Below, piece after piece: positions 17,394 to 26,289 of a stretch of 64,000 nucleotides of DNA. A program made the translations under genes and the position numbers. Each line of letters starts with the position of its first letter. Positions within the stretch are counted from its first letter, which is position 1. Source of the stretch: Amantichitinum ursilacus (GTDB lineage: Bacteria > Pseudomonadota > Gammaproteobacteria > Burkholderiales > Chitinibacteraceae); NCBI RefSeq assembly GCF_001294205.1, contig NZ_LAQT01000009.1, positions 186,001 through 250,000 on the forward strand, given 5' to 3'. The notes below the pieces were generated by a model. The model had not been told where the DNA came from. It saw nothing but the letters and a program-made list of their open reading frames with translations, and ran no database searches.

Positions 17394-18088
17394 ACGCGGG
17401 CTCCGCCGTGTTGGTGGATCAGCTCATCCTGTCCAGGATTACGCCATGTGCTGGCCTCGGCAGCGGCTTGCCATTCGCGCATGGCGGGCAGCGCCAACAT
17501 CGTGTCGCGGTAGGCCGCGGCATCAGCTGGCAGCGCCACGTTGTAGCTATAAAAGCGCCAGACTACCGGTGCGAACATGGCGTCGGCGATGCTGAAAGCG
17601 CCAAACAGAAACGGGCCATCGCCGCTGGCAAAGTATGTGCGAGCGTCACGCCAGGCCAGACAGATGCGGTCCACTTCTTTCTGCACGGCAGCAGGCAGCG
17701 CGGTGCCGCGCGCCCGCAAGCGGATATTCATTGGCAGTTGGTTGCGTACCTGGCCAAAGCCACTGTGCATTTCGGCGGCAATGCTGCGGGCCCGGGCGCG
17801 GGCGGTGCGCTCGGCGGGCCACAGTTGCGGATGACGTTCAGCCAGATATTCGCAGATTGCCAGGCTATCAAACACTTGCAGATCGCCATCATGCAGACAG
17901 GGCACCAGCCCGTTGGGCGAATACGCCAGATGGCGCTCGTTTACGCCCGTGCCGCCCAGTGGTACTTCGACTTCCGTAAATGCAATCCCCAGCTGTCGCA
18001 GCGCCAACCATGGCCGCAATGACCACGAAGAATAATTCTTGTCGCCCAGATACAACGTGTACTGCGCTTGTCCGTCCGTAGAGCCCAT
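17390..18088 (-). CDS. Glutathione S-transferase family protein
   Basis: The 232-residue protein has a thioredoxin-like N-terminal half opening with YLGDKNYSSWSLRPWLALRQLG, where Ser residues supply the likely glutathione-activating hydroxyl. The segment GLVPCLHDGDLQVFDSLAICEYLAE contains the cis-Pro and the gamma-glutamyl-binding Asp-Ser. The helical C-terminal half follows from about residue 90. GSTs conjugate or isomerise substrates with glutathione in the cytosol. Start 18088 is chosen because AAGGA lies 7 bases upstream; the longer frame to 18322 reads through the upstream gene. It is the middle gene of a three-gene minus-strand operon. Confidence 0.85.
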   Translation of the reverse strand: MGSTDGQAQYTLYLGDKNYSSWSLRPWLALRQLGIAFTEVEVPLGGTGVNERHLAYSPNGLVPCLHDGDLQVFDSLAICEYLAERHPQLWPAERTARARARSIAAEMHSGFGQVRNQLPMNIRLRARGTALPAAVQKEVDRICLAWRDARTYFASGDGPFLFGAFSIADAMFAPVVWRFYSYNVALPADAAAYRDTMLALPAMREWQAAAEASTWRNPGQDELIHQHGGARV

Positions 18089-18414
18089 CAAGCTTTCCTT
18101 GTGATTGAGATATGCACGTGCTGCGCGCGCCGTTCGCGCTGGCGGCGGATAAGGCCCCACAACGCGCCCACCAGCCGTGCGGCCTGCCGATACAGCCAGC
18201 CGGGCTGCGCACGCAGGCGCAAACTGCCGTGGCCTTCCACCAGCACATTGCCCGGCCCGACGATGGCGCTTTCCTGTGCTTTCAGAATAATGTCGCGCGC
18301 CTGGCCATTTACAGTAATCCACATCTCGCCTGTTTCACAAACCATGCTCCAACGCTCGTGCGCATCCAGCCGCATCAGCTCGCTTTTTAGTATGAGTCGG
18401 ACGTCTTGTGTCAT
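18088..18414 (-). CDS. DUF2917 domain protein
   Basis: The 108-residue protein carries the DUF2917 pattern: HERWSMVCETGEMWITVNGQARDIIL, then an AIVGPGNVLVEGHGSLRLR segment, a cupin-like beta roll. A basic C-terminal tail follows. The family has no assigned function and is often found beside a divergent LysR-type regulator, as here. Start 18414 is preferred because of GGAG upstream; the frame to 18513 has no signal. Its stop overlaps the GST start (TGATG), so this gene leads the operon of DUF2917, GST and the 86-residue protein. Confidence 0.75.
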   Translation of the reverse strand: MTQDVRLILKSELMRLDAHERWSMVCETGEMWITVNGQARDIILKAQESAIVGPGNVLVEGHGSLRLRAQPGWLYRQAARLVGALWGLIRRQRERRAQHVHISITRKA

Positions 18415-18445
18415 CTCGCTTGCTCCTGTCTCCGTGATGGCTTGT

Positions 18446-18484
18446 AATATATCGGCACACAAACTTAAGAAAAATCGATATATT
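18446..18484. promoter_or_regulatory. Dyad in the DUF2917/LysR divergent promoter region
   Basis: A 9-bp inverted repeat, AATATATCG (18446-18454) and CGATATATT (18476-18484), lies in the 108-bp AT-rich space between the divergent genes. It probably holds overlapping promoters and a LysR site. Binding is inferred from position only. Confidence 0.45.
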
Positions 18485-18522
18485 TTTACGCTTTTCGTGA
18501 ATAAAACTAACAAGAGGCGCTG

Positions 18523-19422
18523 ATGCGTAACCTTCCTCCGTTACCGGCCTTGCGCGCGTTTGAAGCGGTGTCGCGTTTGGGTAGCATGGTGCAGGCCGCT
18601 GAAGAACTGCATGTGACGCACAGCGCCATCAGTCATCAGATCAAGGCGCTGGAAGAAGAACTGGCCGTGCTGCTGTTTACCCGTCAGGGCAAGCGGCTGT
18701 TGCTGACCGAAGAGGGCCGCATTTACGCCATGCAGGTGCGCGCCGCCATGCGCGATCTGCAAACCGCCACCGAGATGGTGCTTAACCGCCCGCGCGGTGA
18801 CGAGCTGGTGCTGTCGGTTATCCCGTCCTTTGCCACGCATTGGCTCATCCCGCGCCTGCCGCGTTTTAACGCGCAATTTCCGCATTACAAGATGCGACTG
18901 CGCGCGGGTCTGGCGCTCGATGATCTGAAGACGGGCATGGTCGATCTGGCCATCCGTATCGGCGCGCGGCAATGGCCCGATGTGCAGACGCAATTGCTGA
19001 TGCCCGAACGCGCCATCGGCGTAGCGGCTCCGCATTTCAACGGCGGCGTATTGCCGCAAACCATTGAGGAATTCGTCAGTTGCCCGGTCATCCGCTCGTA
19101 TGACAGTGGCCGCGACTGGTGCCGCGCGGCGGGGCTGGATCAATCTTTGCCGCCGGGGCTTAACTGCAATGATTCCAACTTGCTGGTGCAGGCGGTGTTG
19201 CTCGGGCAGGGAGTGGCGGTGACGCGGCGTTCTTTGGCGGATGGTTTGATTCGCGAAGGCAGGCTGGTGCAGCTGCTGGGCGTGGAAGTGCCGTTTGATC
19301 GCGATTACTGGCTGGCCTGGCCGCAGCGCAGTGAGGGCTCGGCCAAGCTGGATGATTTTATGGGGTGGCTGTTGCGCGAGGCGGCGGATTACCAGGCGGG
19401 CTTGCCGCCGCTAGCAGGCTGA
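18523..19422 (+). CDS. LysR-family regulator, GcvA type
   Basis: This 299-residue protein has the GcvA-like N-terminus LPPLPALRAFEAVSRLGSMVQAAEELHVTHSAISHQIKALEE. The effector domain follows from about residue 90, with the subgroup's SVIPSFATHWLIPRLPRF. It is divergent from the DUF2917-GST operon, which it most likely regulates, and ends 18 bp before a convergent MarR gene. The effector is unknown; no glycine-cleavage gene is nearby, so I give no gcvA symbol. Length and domain order are normal. Confidence 0.9.
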   Translation: MRNLPPLPALRAFEAVSRLGSMVQAAEELHVTHSAISHQIKALEEELAVLLFTRQGKRLLLTEEGRIYAMQVRAAMRDLQTATEMVLNRPRGDELVLSVIPSFATHWLIPRLPRFNAQFPHYKMRLRAGLALDDLKTGMVDLAIRIGARQWPDVQTQLLMPERAIGVAAPHFNGGVLPQTIEEFVSCPVIRSYDSGRDWCRAAGLDQSLPPGLNCNDSNLLVQAVLLGQGVAVTRRSLADGLIREGRLVQLLGVEVPFDRDYWLAWPQRSEGSAKLDDFMGWLLREAADYQAGLPPLAG

Positions 19423-19440
19423 AGCGCAGACTGGCGTGGT

Positions 19441-19926
19441 TTAGCAGCCGTTTTCGTTACTGTGATCGCGCTGACGCGGATCAGCTTGCGCCAGTACTTG
19501 CACAAAGTCCTGCAACTGCGCGCGCAGCGTAACGATGTCATCGGCGGGCATCGGAAATGCACAAATCAGGCGGGCAGGAATCGACGCCGCCTGGGTTTTC
19601 ATCTCGCGCGCCCGCGCGGTCAGATTGATCACCACGCGGCGTTCATCGTCCGGATCGCGTTCACGCGTGACCAGATCATTTTGTTGCATGCGCTTGAGTA
19701 ACGGCGTCAGCGTGCCACTGTCCAGATGCAGCAAGCGCCCCAGTTCGCCCACGCTTTGTGGCGCGTTTTGCCACAGCGCCATCAACACCAGATATTGCGG
19801 ATACGTCAGCCCCAGCTCGTCCAGCAACGGGCGATACAAGCGCGTCAGCATATTGCTGGCGGCGTACAACGGAAAACACAGTTGTTGCTCAAGCGAAAGC
19901 GGATCAGCGGGGTTGGGCTGCGTCAT
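19441..19926 (-). CDS. MarR-family regulator, OhrR-like with N-terminal redox cysteine
   Basis: The 161-residue protein begins with LSLEQQLCFPLYAASN, in which Cys17 corresponds to the peroxide-sensing Cys of OhrR. The MarR winged helix follows (YPQYLVLMALWQNAPQSVGELGRLLHLDSGTLTPLLKRMQ, then VTRERDPDDERRVVINLT). OhrR proteins lose DNA binding when this Cys is oxidised by organic hydroperoxides and normally control an adjacent ohr gene. No ohr is present in the window; the nearest divergent gene is a citrate symporter. The start is set at 19926, with AGGA upstream. Confidence 0.85.
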   Translation of the reverse strand: MTQPNPADPLSLEQQLCFPLYAASNMLTRLYRPLLDELGLTYPQYLVLMALWQNAPQSVGELGRLLHLDSGTLTPLLKRMQQNDLVTRERDPDDERRVVINLTARAREMKTQAASIPARLICAFPMPADDIVTLRAQLQDFVQVLAQADPRQRDHSNENGC

Positions 19927-20018
19927 GTCTGGCGTCCTTAGTAAGCGACATAAGATAACACGCATGTACGGTGTAGCGCCTGTGACGGCCTCGGCATTAG
20001 GGCGGATTTGTGACGAAT

Positions 20019-20040
20019 GTAGTCAACTGGTTGAGACTAC
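20019..20040. promoter_or_regulatory. Candidate MarR operator between ohrR-like gene and citA-like gene
   Basis: The 22-bp sequence starts GTAGTCAAC and ends GTTGAGACTAC. It contains TCAAC-TG-GTTGA symmetry and flanking GTAG...CTAC. It is placed between the divergent MarR and MFS genes. An adjacent 8-bp hairpin (20050-20071) may lie in the 5' leader of the MFS gene. Confidence 0.45.
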
Positions 20041-20134
20041 GCGGCGTTAAAGCCGGACCGCGTTCCGGCTTGCACGTCCCCGCGTACCCCGCCGGGCGCG
20101 GATTCTTATAACCGCACACGGATGAGGTTTTGCC

Positions 20135-21463
20135 ATGTCAGCCACTCCCATGCAGCAAAAACCGCAAAGCCTGGCCGGCGCTGTATTACGCGTCACCAGC
20201 GGCAATTTTCTCGAAATGTATGACTTTATGGTGTACGGCTATTACGCCAGCAATATCGCCAAAACCTTCTTTCCTTCCGATAGCGAATTCCTGTCCCTGA
20301 TGTTGGCGCTGATGACCTTCGGCGCGGGGTTCTTGATGCGGCCACTGGGCGCCATTGTGCTGGGCGCCTATATCGATCATCACGGCCGCCGCGCGGGCTT
20401 GATGCTGACTCTGGGCTTGATGGCCTGTGGCACCTTGTTGGTGGCGTGTGTGCCCGCCTATAGCACGATCGGCCTGGCGGCGCCGTTGCTGGTGGTGATT
20501 GGCCGCCTGTTGCAAGGATTCTCGGCCGGGGTGGAGTTGGGCGGCGCGTCGGTTTATCTGTCCGAGATTGCGCCACCGGGCCGCAAAGGCTTTTTTGTGG
20601 CATGGCAATCGGCCAGCCAGCAAGTGGCGGTGGTATTTGCCGCACTGTTGGGCGTCATCCTGCACGCCAGTCTGAGCACGCAGCAAATGGATGATTACGG
20701 CTGGCGCGTGCCGTTTTTGATTGGCTGCATGATCGTGCCGTTCCTGTTTATCCTGCGCGCGTCGTTGCGCGAAACCGAAGCCTTTGCCGCTCGCAAAACG
20801 CGGCCAACGCCCAAACAGATTCTGGCGTCGGTGCTGCAAAACTGGCAGCTGGTGGGCATTGCCACGCTGTTGGTGGTCACCACCACCGTCTCGTTTTATC
20901 TGATTACCGCTTACACGCCGACCTTTGGCAAAACCGTGCTCAAACTGGGCGAGAGCGACAACTTTATCGTCACCGTCTGCATCGGCTTATCCAATCTGTT
21001 CTGGCTGCCGGTAATGGGCGCGTTGTCGGATCGCGTCGGGCGCAAGCCGCTGTTGCTCACGTTTACGGTGCTGAGCTTGCTCACTGCGTATCCGGTGTTG
21101 TCGTGGCTGGTGCAAGCGCCGTCGTTTACCCATCTGCTGCTAGTGGAGCTGTGGTTGTCGTTTCTCTACGGCAGCTATAACGGCGCGATGGTGGTGGCGC
21201 TGACCGAGATCATGCCGGTGGAAGTGCGTACCACCGGTTTCTCGATGGCATATAGCCTGGCGGCCGCCATTTTTGGTGGGTTTACGCCCGCGATTTCCAC
21301 CTGGTTGATCCACCTGACCGGCAACAAGGCGATGCCGGGCGTATGGCTGAGTTTTGCCGCCGCCTGCGGGCTGGTGGCCACGCTGGTGTTGTGGAAGACC
21401 GGACGCTTCGAGATTCGCGTCAAGCCAATATCCACACCGGCGGAACAACTGTACGCCAAGTAA
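20135..21463 (+). CDS. citA: Citrate:H+ symporter-like MFS transporter (MHS family)
   Basis: This 442-residue, 12-helix carrier strongly resembles plasmid CitA. It opens [18 protein letters not shown] and has [24 protein letters not shown] as the loop 2-3 motif, then [23 protein letters not shown] and [21 protein letters not shown]. CitA imports citrate, and relatives (TcuC) import tricarballylate, with protons. GAGG lies 7 bases before the ATG. It stands alone on its strand behind a 169-bp region with a dyad, so the neighbouring MarR protein may control it. Substrate choice between citrate and related tricarboxylates is inference. Confidence 0.85.
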   Translation: MSATPMQQKPQSLAGAVLRVTSGNFLEMYDFMVYGYYASNIAKTFFPSDSEFLSLMLALMTFGAGFLMRPLGAIVLGAYIDHHGRRAGLMLTLGLMACGTLLVACVPAYSTIGLAAPLLVVIGRLLQGFSAGVELGGASVYLSEIAPPGRKGFFVAWQSASQQVAVVFAALLGVILHASLSTQQMDDYGWRVPFLIGCMIVPFLFILRASLRETEAFAARKTRPTPKQILASVLQNWQLVGIATLLVVTTTVSFYLITAYTPTFGKTVLKLGESDNFIVTVCIGLSNLFWLPVMGALSDRVGRKPLLLTFTVLSLLTAYPVLSWLVQAPSFTHLLLVELWLSFLYGSYNGAMVVALTEIMPVEVRTTGFSMAYSLAAAIFGGFTPAISTWLIHLTGNKAMPGVWLSFAAACGLVATLVLWKTGRFEIRVKPISTPAEQLYAK

Positions 21464-21507
21464 ACCGATCTATTCACCTTGCAGCTATGGCGGCCAAAAA
21501 ACCATTA

Positions 21508-21563
21508 TGAATCAATCCTGAATCTTGTTAGTATCTATTCATTATCTATTCATGATTGATTCA
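21508..21563 (+). promoter_or_regulatory. yjjJ-like promoter with inverted repeats and tandem 11-bp repeat
   Basis: A 10-bp inverted repeat TGAATCAATC (21508-21517) and GATTGATTCA (21554-21563) encloses two perfect head-to-tail copies of TATCTATTCAT (21532-21542, 21543-21553), one helical turn apart. A promoter reading TTGTTA (21525-21530), 16-bp spacer, TATTCA (21547-21552) lies within it, so a protein on the repeats would block initiation. Confidence 0.65.
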
Positions 21564-21573
21564 GGTGGCCGCG

Positions 21574-22950
21574 ATGGCGGAGGCATCCAGCCCGGGTTTG
21601 ACGGGGCTTTTACTCGATACATTGCAGCGTGGCGCGGCCGATGCGGCCACGCTGTGCCGCGTTTTGGGCGTTAGCCAGCCTACCTTGTCGCGTCAGCTAC
21701 GCGCGGCCGGGGTGGCCGTGGTGCGCACGGGCCAGGCGCGTAGCACGCGTTATCTGGCCAGCCGCGCAATCGACGGCCAACGCGTGCTGCCGCTGTTTCG
21801 CGTAACACCAGCGGGCCAGGTGCAGCAGTGGGGCGAGCTGTTGCCGGTTTACCCCAATCCGCATGTGCTGGTGCGCTTTACGGATGGCAGCGCTGACGAA
21901 CTGTTCGAAGGCCTGCCCTGGTGGCTGCAGGATATGCGTCCGCAAGGTTTTCTGGGGCGGACGTGGGTGCAGCGTCGCGCCGTGCCGTTGGGCTTGCCTG
22001 CCGATCTGACCACGTGGGACGACAATCACGTGCTGCGCGCGTTGGCGGCGGGCGAGCAAGACAATATCGGCAATCTGTTGCTGGGCGAAGCCGCGCGCAC
22101 TGCGTGGCTGGCGCGCCCCGACGGTGAGGTGGTGCAAATGGCGGCGCGCGCCACGCGCTACCCACAGTTAGCGAGCCTGGTGCTGGCGGGTGAGCCAGTG
22201 GGCTCGTCGGCGGCTGGCGAACAACCCAAGTTTGCCTGCACCTTGCGCGATGGCGACGCGGCCGATGCCTGGCAGCAGCCGGTGCTGGTCAAGTTCAGCG
22301 TGGCCGCCGATACGTCCAGCACGCAACGCTGGCGCGATTTGCTGCTGGCCGAACACCATGCACTGGAAACCCTGCGAGCCCACGGTTTACCGGCTGCGGA
22401 AAGCAATGTGCTCGATACGCCGGAGCAACGCTTTTTGCAGCTAACACGCTTTGATCGTCTGGGCGCGGCGGGGCGCTGCGGTTTGATTTCGCTGGCGGCG
22501 CTGGAGGCCGGTGTGATCGGCCAGGCGCAACATGCGTGGCCCGAGCTGACGCGCCAGTTGGCGGCCAACGGTTATATCACTGCGCAAGCGGCTGAACAGG
22601 CGGCGCAGTTTTATGCCTTCGGCCGTTTGATTGGCAACTGCGACATGCATCACGGCAACATCGCGTTTCTGCATCACGGCCAACTGCCGCTGCCCTTGGC
22701 GCCGTGTTACGACATGCTGCCGATGGCGCTCGCGCCTGATCGCAACGGTCTGATGCGTGATGAGCTGCCGCCGCTGATCGTGCCCAGCCAACCGGTGCCC
22801 GCAGTGTGGCGCGCGATGTTGCCGCTGGCGCGCGCGTATTGGCGGAACGTGGCCGCCGATGCGCGCTTTAGCGCGGGTTTTATCGCGATCGCCGCCGCGC
22901 AAAGCGGCTGGTTGGACCAGATCGAGAACCAGCTTTCACGGCTGATCTAG
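21574..22950 (+). CDS. yjjJ: Orphan HipA-family kinase of the YjjJ type
   Basis: The 458-residue protein has its own N-terminal winged helix (about residues 10-65: DAATLCRVLGVSQPTLSRQL, then GQARSTRYLA) instead of a separate HipB. A HipA-like kinase follows: VGSSAAGEQPKF as the ATP loop, FLQLTRFDRLG, the catalytic loop LIGNCDMHHGN and metal-binding LAPCYDMLPM. E. coli YjjJ has the same layout and has been linked to toxicity and persistence. All kinase motifs appear intact. The ATG at 21574 follows AGGTGG; in-frame TTG/GTG starts lie at 21556 and 21565. No antitoxin gene adjoins it. Confidence 0.88.
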   Translation: MAEASSPGLTGLLLDTLQRGAADAATLCRVLGVSQPTLSRQLRAAGVAVVRTGQARSTRYLASRAIDGQRVLPLFRVTPAGQVQQWGELLPVYPNPHVLVRFTDGSADELFEGLPWWLQDMRPQGFLGRTWVQRRAVPLGLPADLTTWDDNHVLRALAAGEQDNIGNLLLGEAARTAWLARPDGEVVQMAARATRYPQLASLVLAGEPVGSSAAGEQPKFACTLRDGDAADAWQQPVLVKFSVAADTSSTQRWRDLLLAEHHALETLRAHGLPAAESNVLDTPEQRFLQLTRFDRLGAAGRCGLISLAALEAGVIGQAQHAWPELTRQLAANGYITAQAAEQAAQFYAFGRLIGNCDMHHGNIAFLHHGQLPLPLAPCYDMLPMALAPDRNGLMRDELPPLIVPSQPVPAVWRAMLPLARAYWRNVAADARFSAGFIAIAAAQSGWLDQIENQLSRLI

Positions 22951-23003
22951 CTTGTGGTCCAGGTACCGCAGCGGCCGCCACGGCACAAGCACCGCAGCTA
23001 TCG

Positions 23004-24152
23004 CTACGACGTCAGTGCGGTCCACTGACTATCGTTGCGATGGCTGCGCAGCACGGCGTCGATAAACTGCATGCCGCGCACGCCATCCTCCACCGTCGTC
23101 AAGAAGCTGCTTTCCGGCGGCAAGGGCAGGCCCGCGTCGACGGCCAGAATCTGCAAGGCCGCATCCTGGTACAGCTGGGCAAAAGCTTCCAGATAGCCTT
23201 CCGGATGGCCCGGCGGCACGCGCGTGGCGTGCGCGGCGGCTTCACTCTGCGCGCGGCCGCGCGTAATGCGGCGGGTTTCGCCCGCCAGCGGGGTCACCAG
23301 CAGTTCGTTGGGGTTTTGCTGGTCAAACGCCAGCCCGGCTTTCGTGCCATAGACGCGTAATTTCAGCGCGTTTTCTTCGCCGGCCGCCACCTGACTGGCC
23401 CACAACATTCCGCGCGCGCCATTGGCATAGCGCAGCATGGCCTGCACGTGATCATCCAGTTGCCGCCCCGGCACAAACGTATGCAGCTCGGCCGCGATGC
23501 GGGTTGGCTGCATGCCGCTGACATAGCTGGCCAGATGATACGCATGCGTGCCGATATCACCCAGGCAGCCCGCCGGTCCGGCGCGTTGTGGATCGGCGCG
23601 CCAGCCCGCTTGTTTACTGCCGGCCAGCTCCAGCGGTTCGGACAACCAGTCCTGCGCATATTCCACCTGGATTACCCGGATGTCGCCCAGGCCGCCGCTG
23701 GTCACCATCTCGCGCGCGTGCCGCACCATGGGATAGCCGGAATAGGTGTGCGTTAATGCAAACACCTTGTTGTGCAAGCGCGCCAGGCGCTGCAATTCCA
23801 GCCCTTCCTGCAACGAAATCGCCAGCGGTTTATCGCAAATAACGTGGATACCCGCTTCCAGAAACGCGGTCGCTACCGGCGCATGCAAATGATTGGGCGT
23901 AACGATGGCGACCACATCAATCCCGTCCTCGCGCTCAGCTTCGGCCTGCGCCATGGTGTGGTAGTCGGCGTAACTGCGCAGGGGGTCGATACGGGCGGCG
24001 GCGGCGCTGGCGGCGGCGCGGTCGGGGTCCGCCGATAACGCGCCCGCCACCAGTTCGTAGCAATCATCGATGCGCGCCGCCAGCCGATGCACTGCGCCGA
24101 TAAACGCGCCTTGTCCGCCACCCACCATGCCCAAGCGTAAACGTCTCTGCAT
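23004..24152 (-). CDS. Gfo/Idh/MocA-family NAD(P)-dependent oxidoreductase
   Basis: The 382-residue enzyme has an N-terminal Rossmann fold (LGMVGGGQGAFIGAVHR) and the family's catalytic Lys in ICDKPLA near residue 108. The substrate-site motif GCLGDIGTHAYHL lies near residue 205. Members oxidise a sugar or inositol hydroxyl, often at C3. It is the last gene of the LacI/ABC operon and overlaps the upstream isomerase stop by 1 bp. The substrate is not deducible; pairing with a TIM-barrel isomerase suggests work on a keto-sugar or keto-inositol. Confidence 0.88.
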   Translation of the reverse strand: MQRRLRLGMVGGGQGAFIGAVHRLAARIDDCYELVAGALSADPDRAAASAAAARIDPLRSYADYHTMAQAEAEREDGIDVVAIVTPNHLHAPVATAFLEAGIHVICDKPLAISLQEGLELQRLARLHNKVFALTHTYSGYPMVRHAREMVTSGGLGDIRVIQVEYAQDWLSEPLELAGSKQAGWRADPQRAGPAGCLGDIGTHAYHLASYVSGMQPTRIAAELHTFVPGRQLDDHVQAMLRYANGARGMLWASQVAAGEENALKLRVYGTKAGLAFDQQNPNELLVTPLAGETRRITRGRAQSEAAAHATRVPPGHPEGYLEAFAQLYQDAALQILAVDAGLPLPPESSFLTTVEDGVRGMQFIDAVLRSHRNDSQWTALTS

Positions 24153-25210
24153 TAACGGCCTCCCAGGCGTAGTAGTTGCTGGATTTGTGCTGCGTTAACG
24201 CCGCTGCCGGCAAAGTCGTCAAACGCGCGTTCTGCCACCACGATGATGTGTTCGCGGATAAATTCGGCGCCCTGGCGCGCCCCTTCTTGCGGGTGCTTGA
24301 GACAACATTCCCACTCCAGCACCGCCCAGCCAGGGAAATCGTATTGCGCCATTTTCGAGAAGATGGCGCGAAAGTCGATCTGGCCATCGCCCAGCGATCT
24401 AAACCGCCCGGCGCGATCAATCCAGTTGCTGTAACCGCCATAGACCCCTTGGCGGCCATTGGGACGAAACTCAGCGTCCTTGACGTGAAACGCCTTGATG
24501 CGTGCGTGGTAGAAGTCAATAAACTCAAGATAATCCAGCTGTTGCAGCACCATATGGCTGGGGTCGTACAGGATGTTGGCGCGCGGATGATGTTCCACGC
24601 CCTGCAGAAAGCGCTCAAAGGTGATGCCATCGTGCAGATCTTCGCCCGGGTGCAACTCGTAGCAGACATCGACGCCAGCCGCGTCAAATTCATCCAGAAT
24701 CGGCCGCCAGCGTGTGCATAAGGTGTCAAACGCGGTTTCGATCAGCCCTTCGGGCCGTTGCGGCCATGGATAAAGATACGGCCAGGCCAGCGCGCCAGAA
24801 AAAGTGACATGCGCGCGCAAGCCCAGCCTTTTGGAAGCCTGCGCCGCCAGCTTTAATTGCTCCGTCGCCCAAGCCGTGCGCGCGGGCGGGTTGCCACGCA
24901 CGGCTACAGGCGCAAAGCCATCAAACAGACTGTCGTACGCGGGATGCACCGCCACCAGCTGGCCTTGCAAATGCGTGGATAGCTCGGAAATCTGCATGCC
25001 GTAACCGGCCAGCATGTCCAGTAAATCATCGCAATAGGCCTGGCTGGTGGCGGCTTGCTGCAAGTCAATCAAGCGCGGGTCGGCGGGGATTTGCACTGCG
25101 GCAAAGCCGTAGCCCGCCGCCCATTGCGCCAGATTTGCCAGGCTATCAAATGGCGTGGCTTCGCCCATGTATTGCGCCAGAAAAATCGCCGGGCCTTTGA
25201 TCGTGATCAT
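24152..25210 (-). CDS. Xylose-isomerase-like TIM-barrel sugar isomerase/epimerase
   Basis: This 352-residue AP-endonuclease-2/xylose-isomerase-like barrel has metal-site segments: CYELHPGEDLHDG (Glu and His), NILYDPSHMVLQ (Asp, His), IKAFHVKDAEF (His, Asp) and the late Glu in WAVLEWECC. Relatives include 2-keto-inositol dehydratases, 3-keto-sugar epimerases and enzymes that cleave 3-keto-glycosides. No signal peptide is present, so it acts in the cytosol on imported substrate. It lies between the binding-protein gene (71 bp) and the oxidoreductase (1-bp overlap) in one operon. Confidence 0.85.
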   Translation of the reverse strand: MITIKGPAIFLAQYMGEATPFDSLANLAQWAAGYGFAAVQIPADPRLIDLQQAATSQAYCDDLLDMLAGYGMQISELSTHLQGQLVAVHPAYDSLFDGFAPVAVRGNPPARTAWATEQLKLAAQASKRLGLRAHVTFSGALAWPYLYPWPQRPEGLIETAFDTLCTRWRPILDEFDAAGVDVCYELHPGEDLHDGITFERFLQGVEHHPRANILYDPSHMVLQQLDYLEFIDFYHARIKAFHVKDAEFRPNGRQGVYGGYSNWIDRAGRFRSLGDGQIDFRAIFSKMAQYDFPGWAVLEWECCLKHPQEGARQGAEFIREHIIVVAERAFDDFAGSGVNAAQIQQLLRLGGR

Positions 25211-25281
25211 CGTGCAGTCTCCGCGTGCAACGTCTTAAAGCTATACCAGATGGCGCCGCCTTGTGGGCGGCCTGGGCAAAA

Positions 25282-26232
25282 TCAGAAAGGCGAATCCGGA
25301 AAATAGAACTGTTTGGCGTTGTCTTTGGTAATCAATACCGAGGGGATAATGGTATTGGCGGGCAATTTCTCACCTTTTAGCCGCGCTTCTGCCGTCAATT
25401 TAATCGCGTCATAAATAAACTTGGGCGAATACGACACGTCGGCTTTAATCAGCGGATTGCTGCCATCCATAATGGTTTTGACCGCCCCTTTGGCGCCCGC
25501 GCCGCCAAACACTTCTTTGATGTCGGTGCGCTTGGCCTGGCTGATGGCTTTCAGCACGCCCACCGCCATATCGTCGTCGGCGGCCCAGACGGCATCAATA
25601 TGTTTAAAGCGCGTCAGATAATCCTGCATTACCTTGAAGGCGTCATCACGGTTCCAGTTGCCGTATTTGGCATCAAGAATTTTCATGTCCGGATGGGTTT
25701 TGATCACGCCATTAAAGGCATCAAAGCGTTCGTTATCCAGCGTGGTGGGAATGCCACGCAACACCACGATGTCGCCCTTGCCATTGAATTGTTTGGCCAG
25801 ATATTCGGCGGGCAATTTGCCGAAGGCGGTATTGTCGCCCGCCACATAAGCATCTTGCGCGCTGGTATCCGTCAAGCCGCGGTCCACCACCGTCACATAC
25901 ACGCCTTTGGCTTTGACTTGCGCCACCGGCTTGGTTAACGACGCCGATTCAAACGGAAACACCACCAGCGCATTGATCTTGTTAACGGTCAGCAAGTCCT
26001 GCAGCTGGTTGGCTTGCTCGGGTGCAGCGCTGGCGGTTTTGACGATCACTTTCAGATCGGGATGTTGCTTTTCCAGTTCTTTTTTCGCCTCGTTGGCCCA
26101 CCACACAATGCCGGCGGTAAAGCTGTGGGTGGCCGTAGGAATCGACACGCCCAGCGTTACTTTTTCGGCCGCGTGGGCGAGGGTGGACAAGGCCAGCAAG
26201 CTGGCGCTGATCACGCACATCAAGCGTTTCAT
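25282..26232 (-). CDS. Periplasmic sugar-binding protein of a ribose-type ABC transporter
   Basis: This 316-residue type-I periplasmic binding protein (RbsB family) has signal peptide [21 protein letters not shown]. The mature domain opens [19 protein letters not shown], and the hinge/ligand segments [34 protein letters not shown] and [11 protein letters not shown] resemble those of ribose/inositol-binding proteins. It delivers substrate to the RbsC/RbsA-like permease and ATPase encoded just upstream. The ligand is unknown. Confidence 0.9.
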   Translation of the reverse strand: MKRLMCVISASLLALSTLAHAAEKVTLGVSIPTATHSFTAGIVWWANEAKKELEKQHPDLKVIVKTASAAPEQANQLQDLLTVNKINALVVFPFESASLTKPVAQVKAKGVYVTVVDRGLTDTSAQDAYVAGDNTAFGKLPAEYLAKQFNGKGDIVVLRGIPTTLDNERFDAFNGVIKTHPDMKILDAKYGNWNRDDAFKVMQDYLTRFKHIDAVWAADDDMAVGVLKAISQAKRTDIKEVFGGAGAKGAVKTIMDGSNPLIKADVSYSPKFIYDAIKLTAEARLKGEKLPANTIIPSVLITKDNAKQFYFPDSPF

Positions 26233-26289
26233 GGTGGGTCTCCAAGGGCGCTGTCTGCGCGCCCGGGCAGGAAGGCGGGGATGCCTTCG

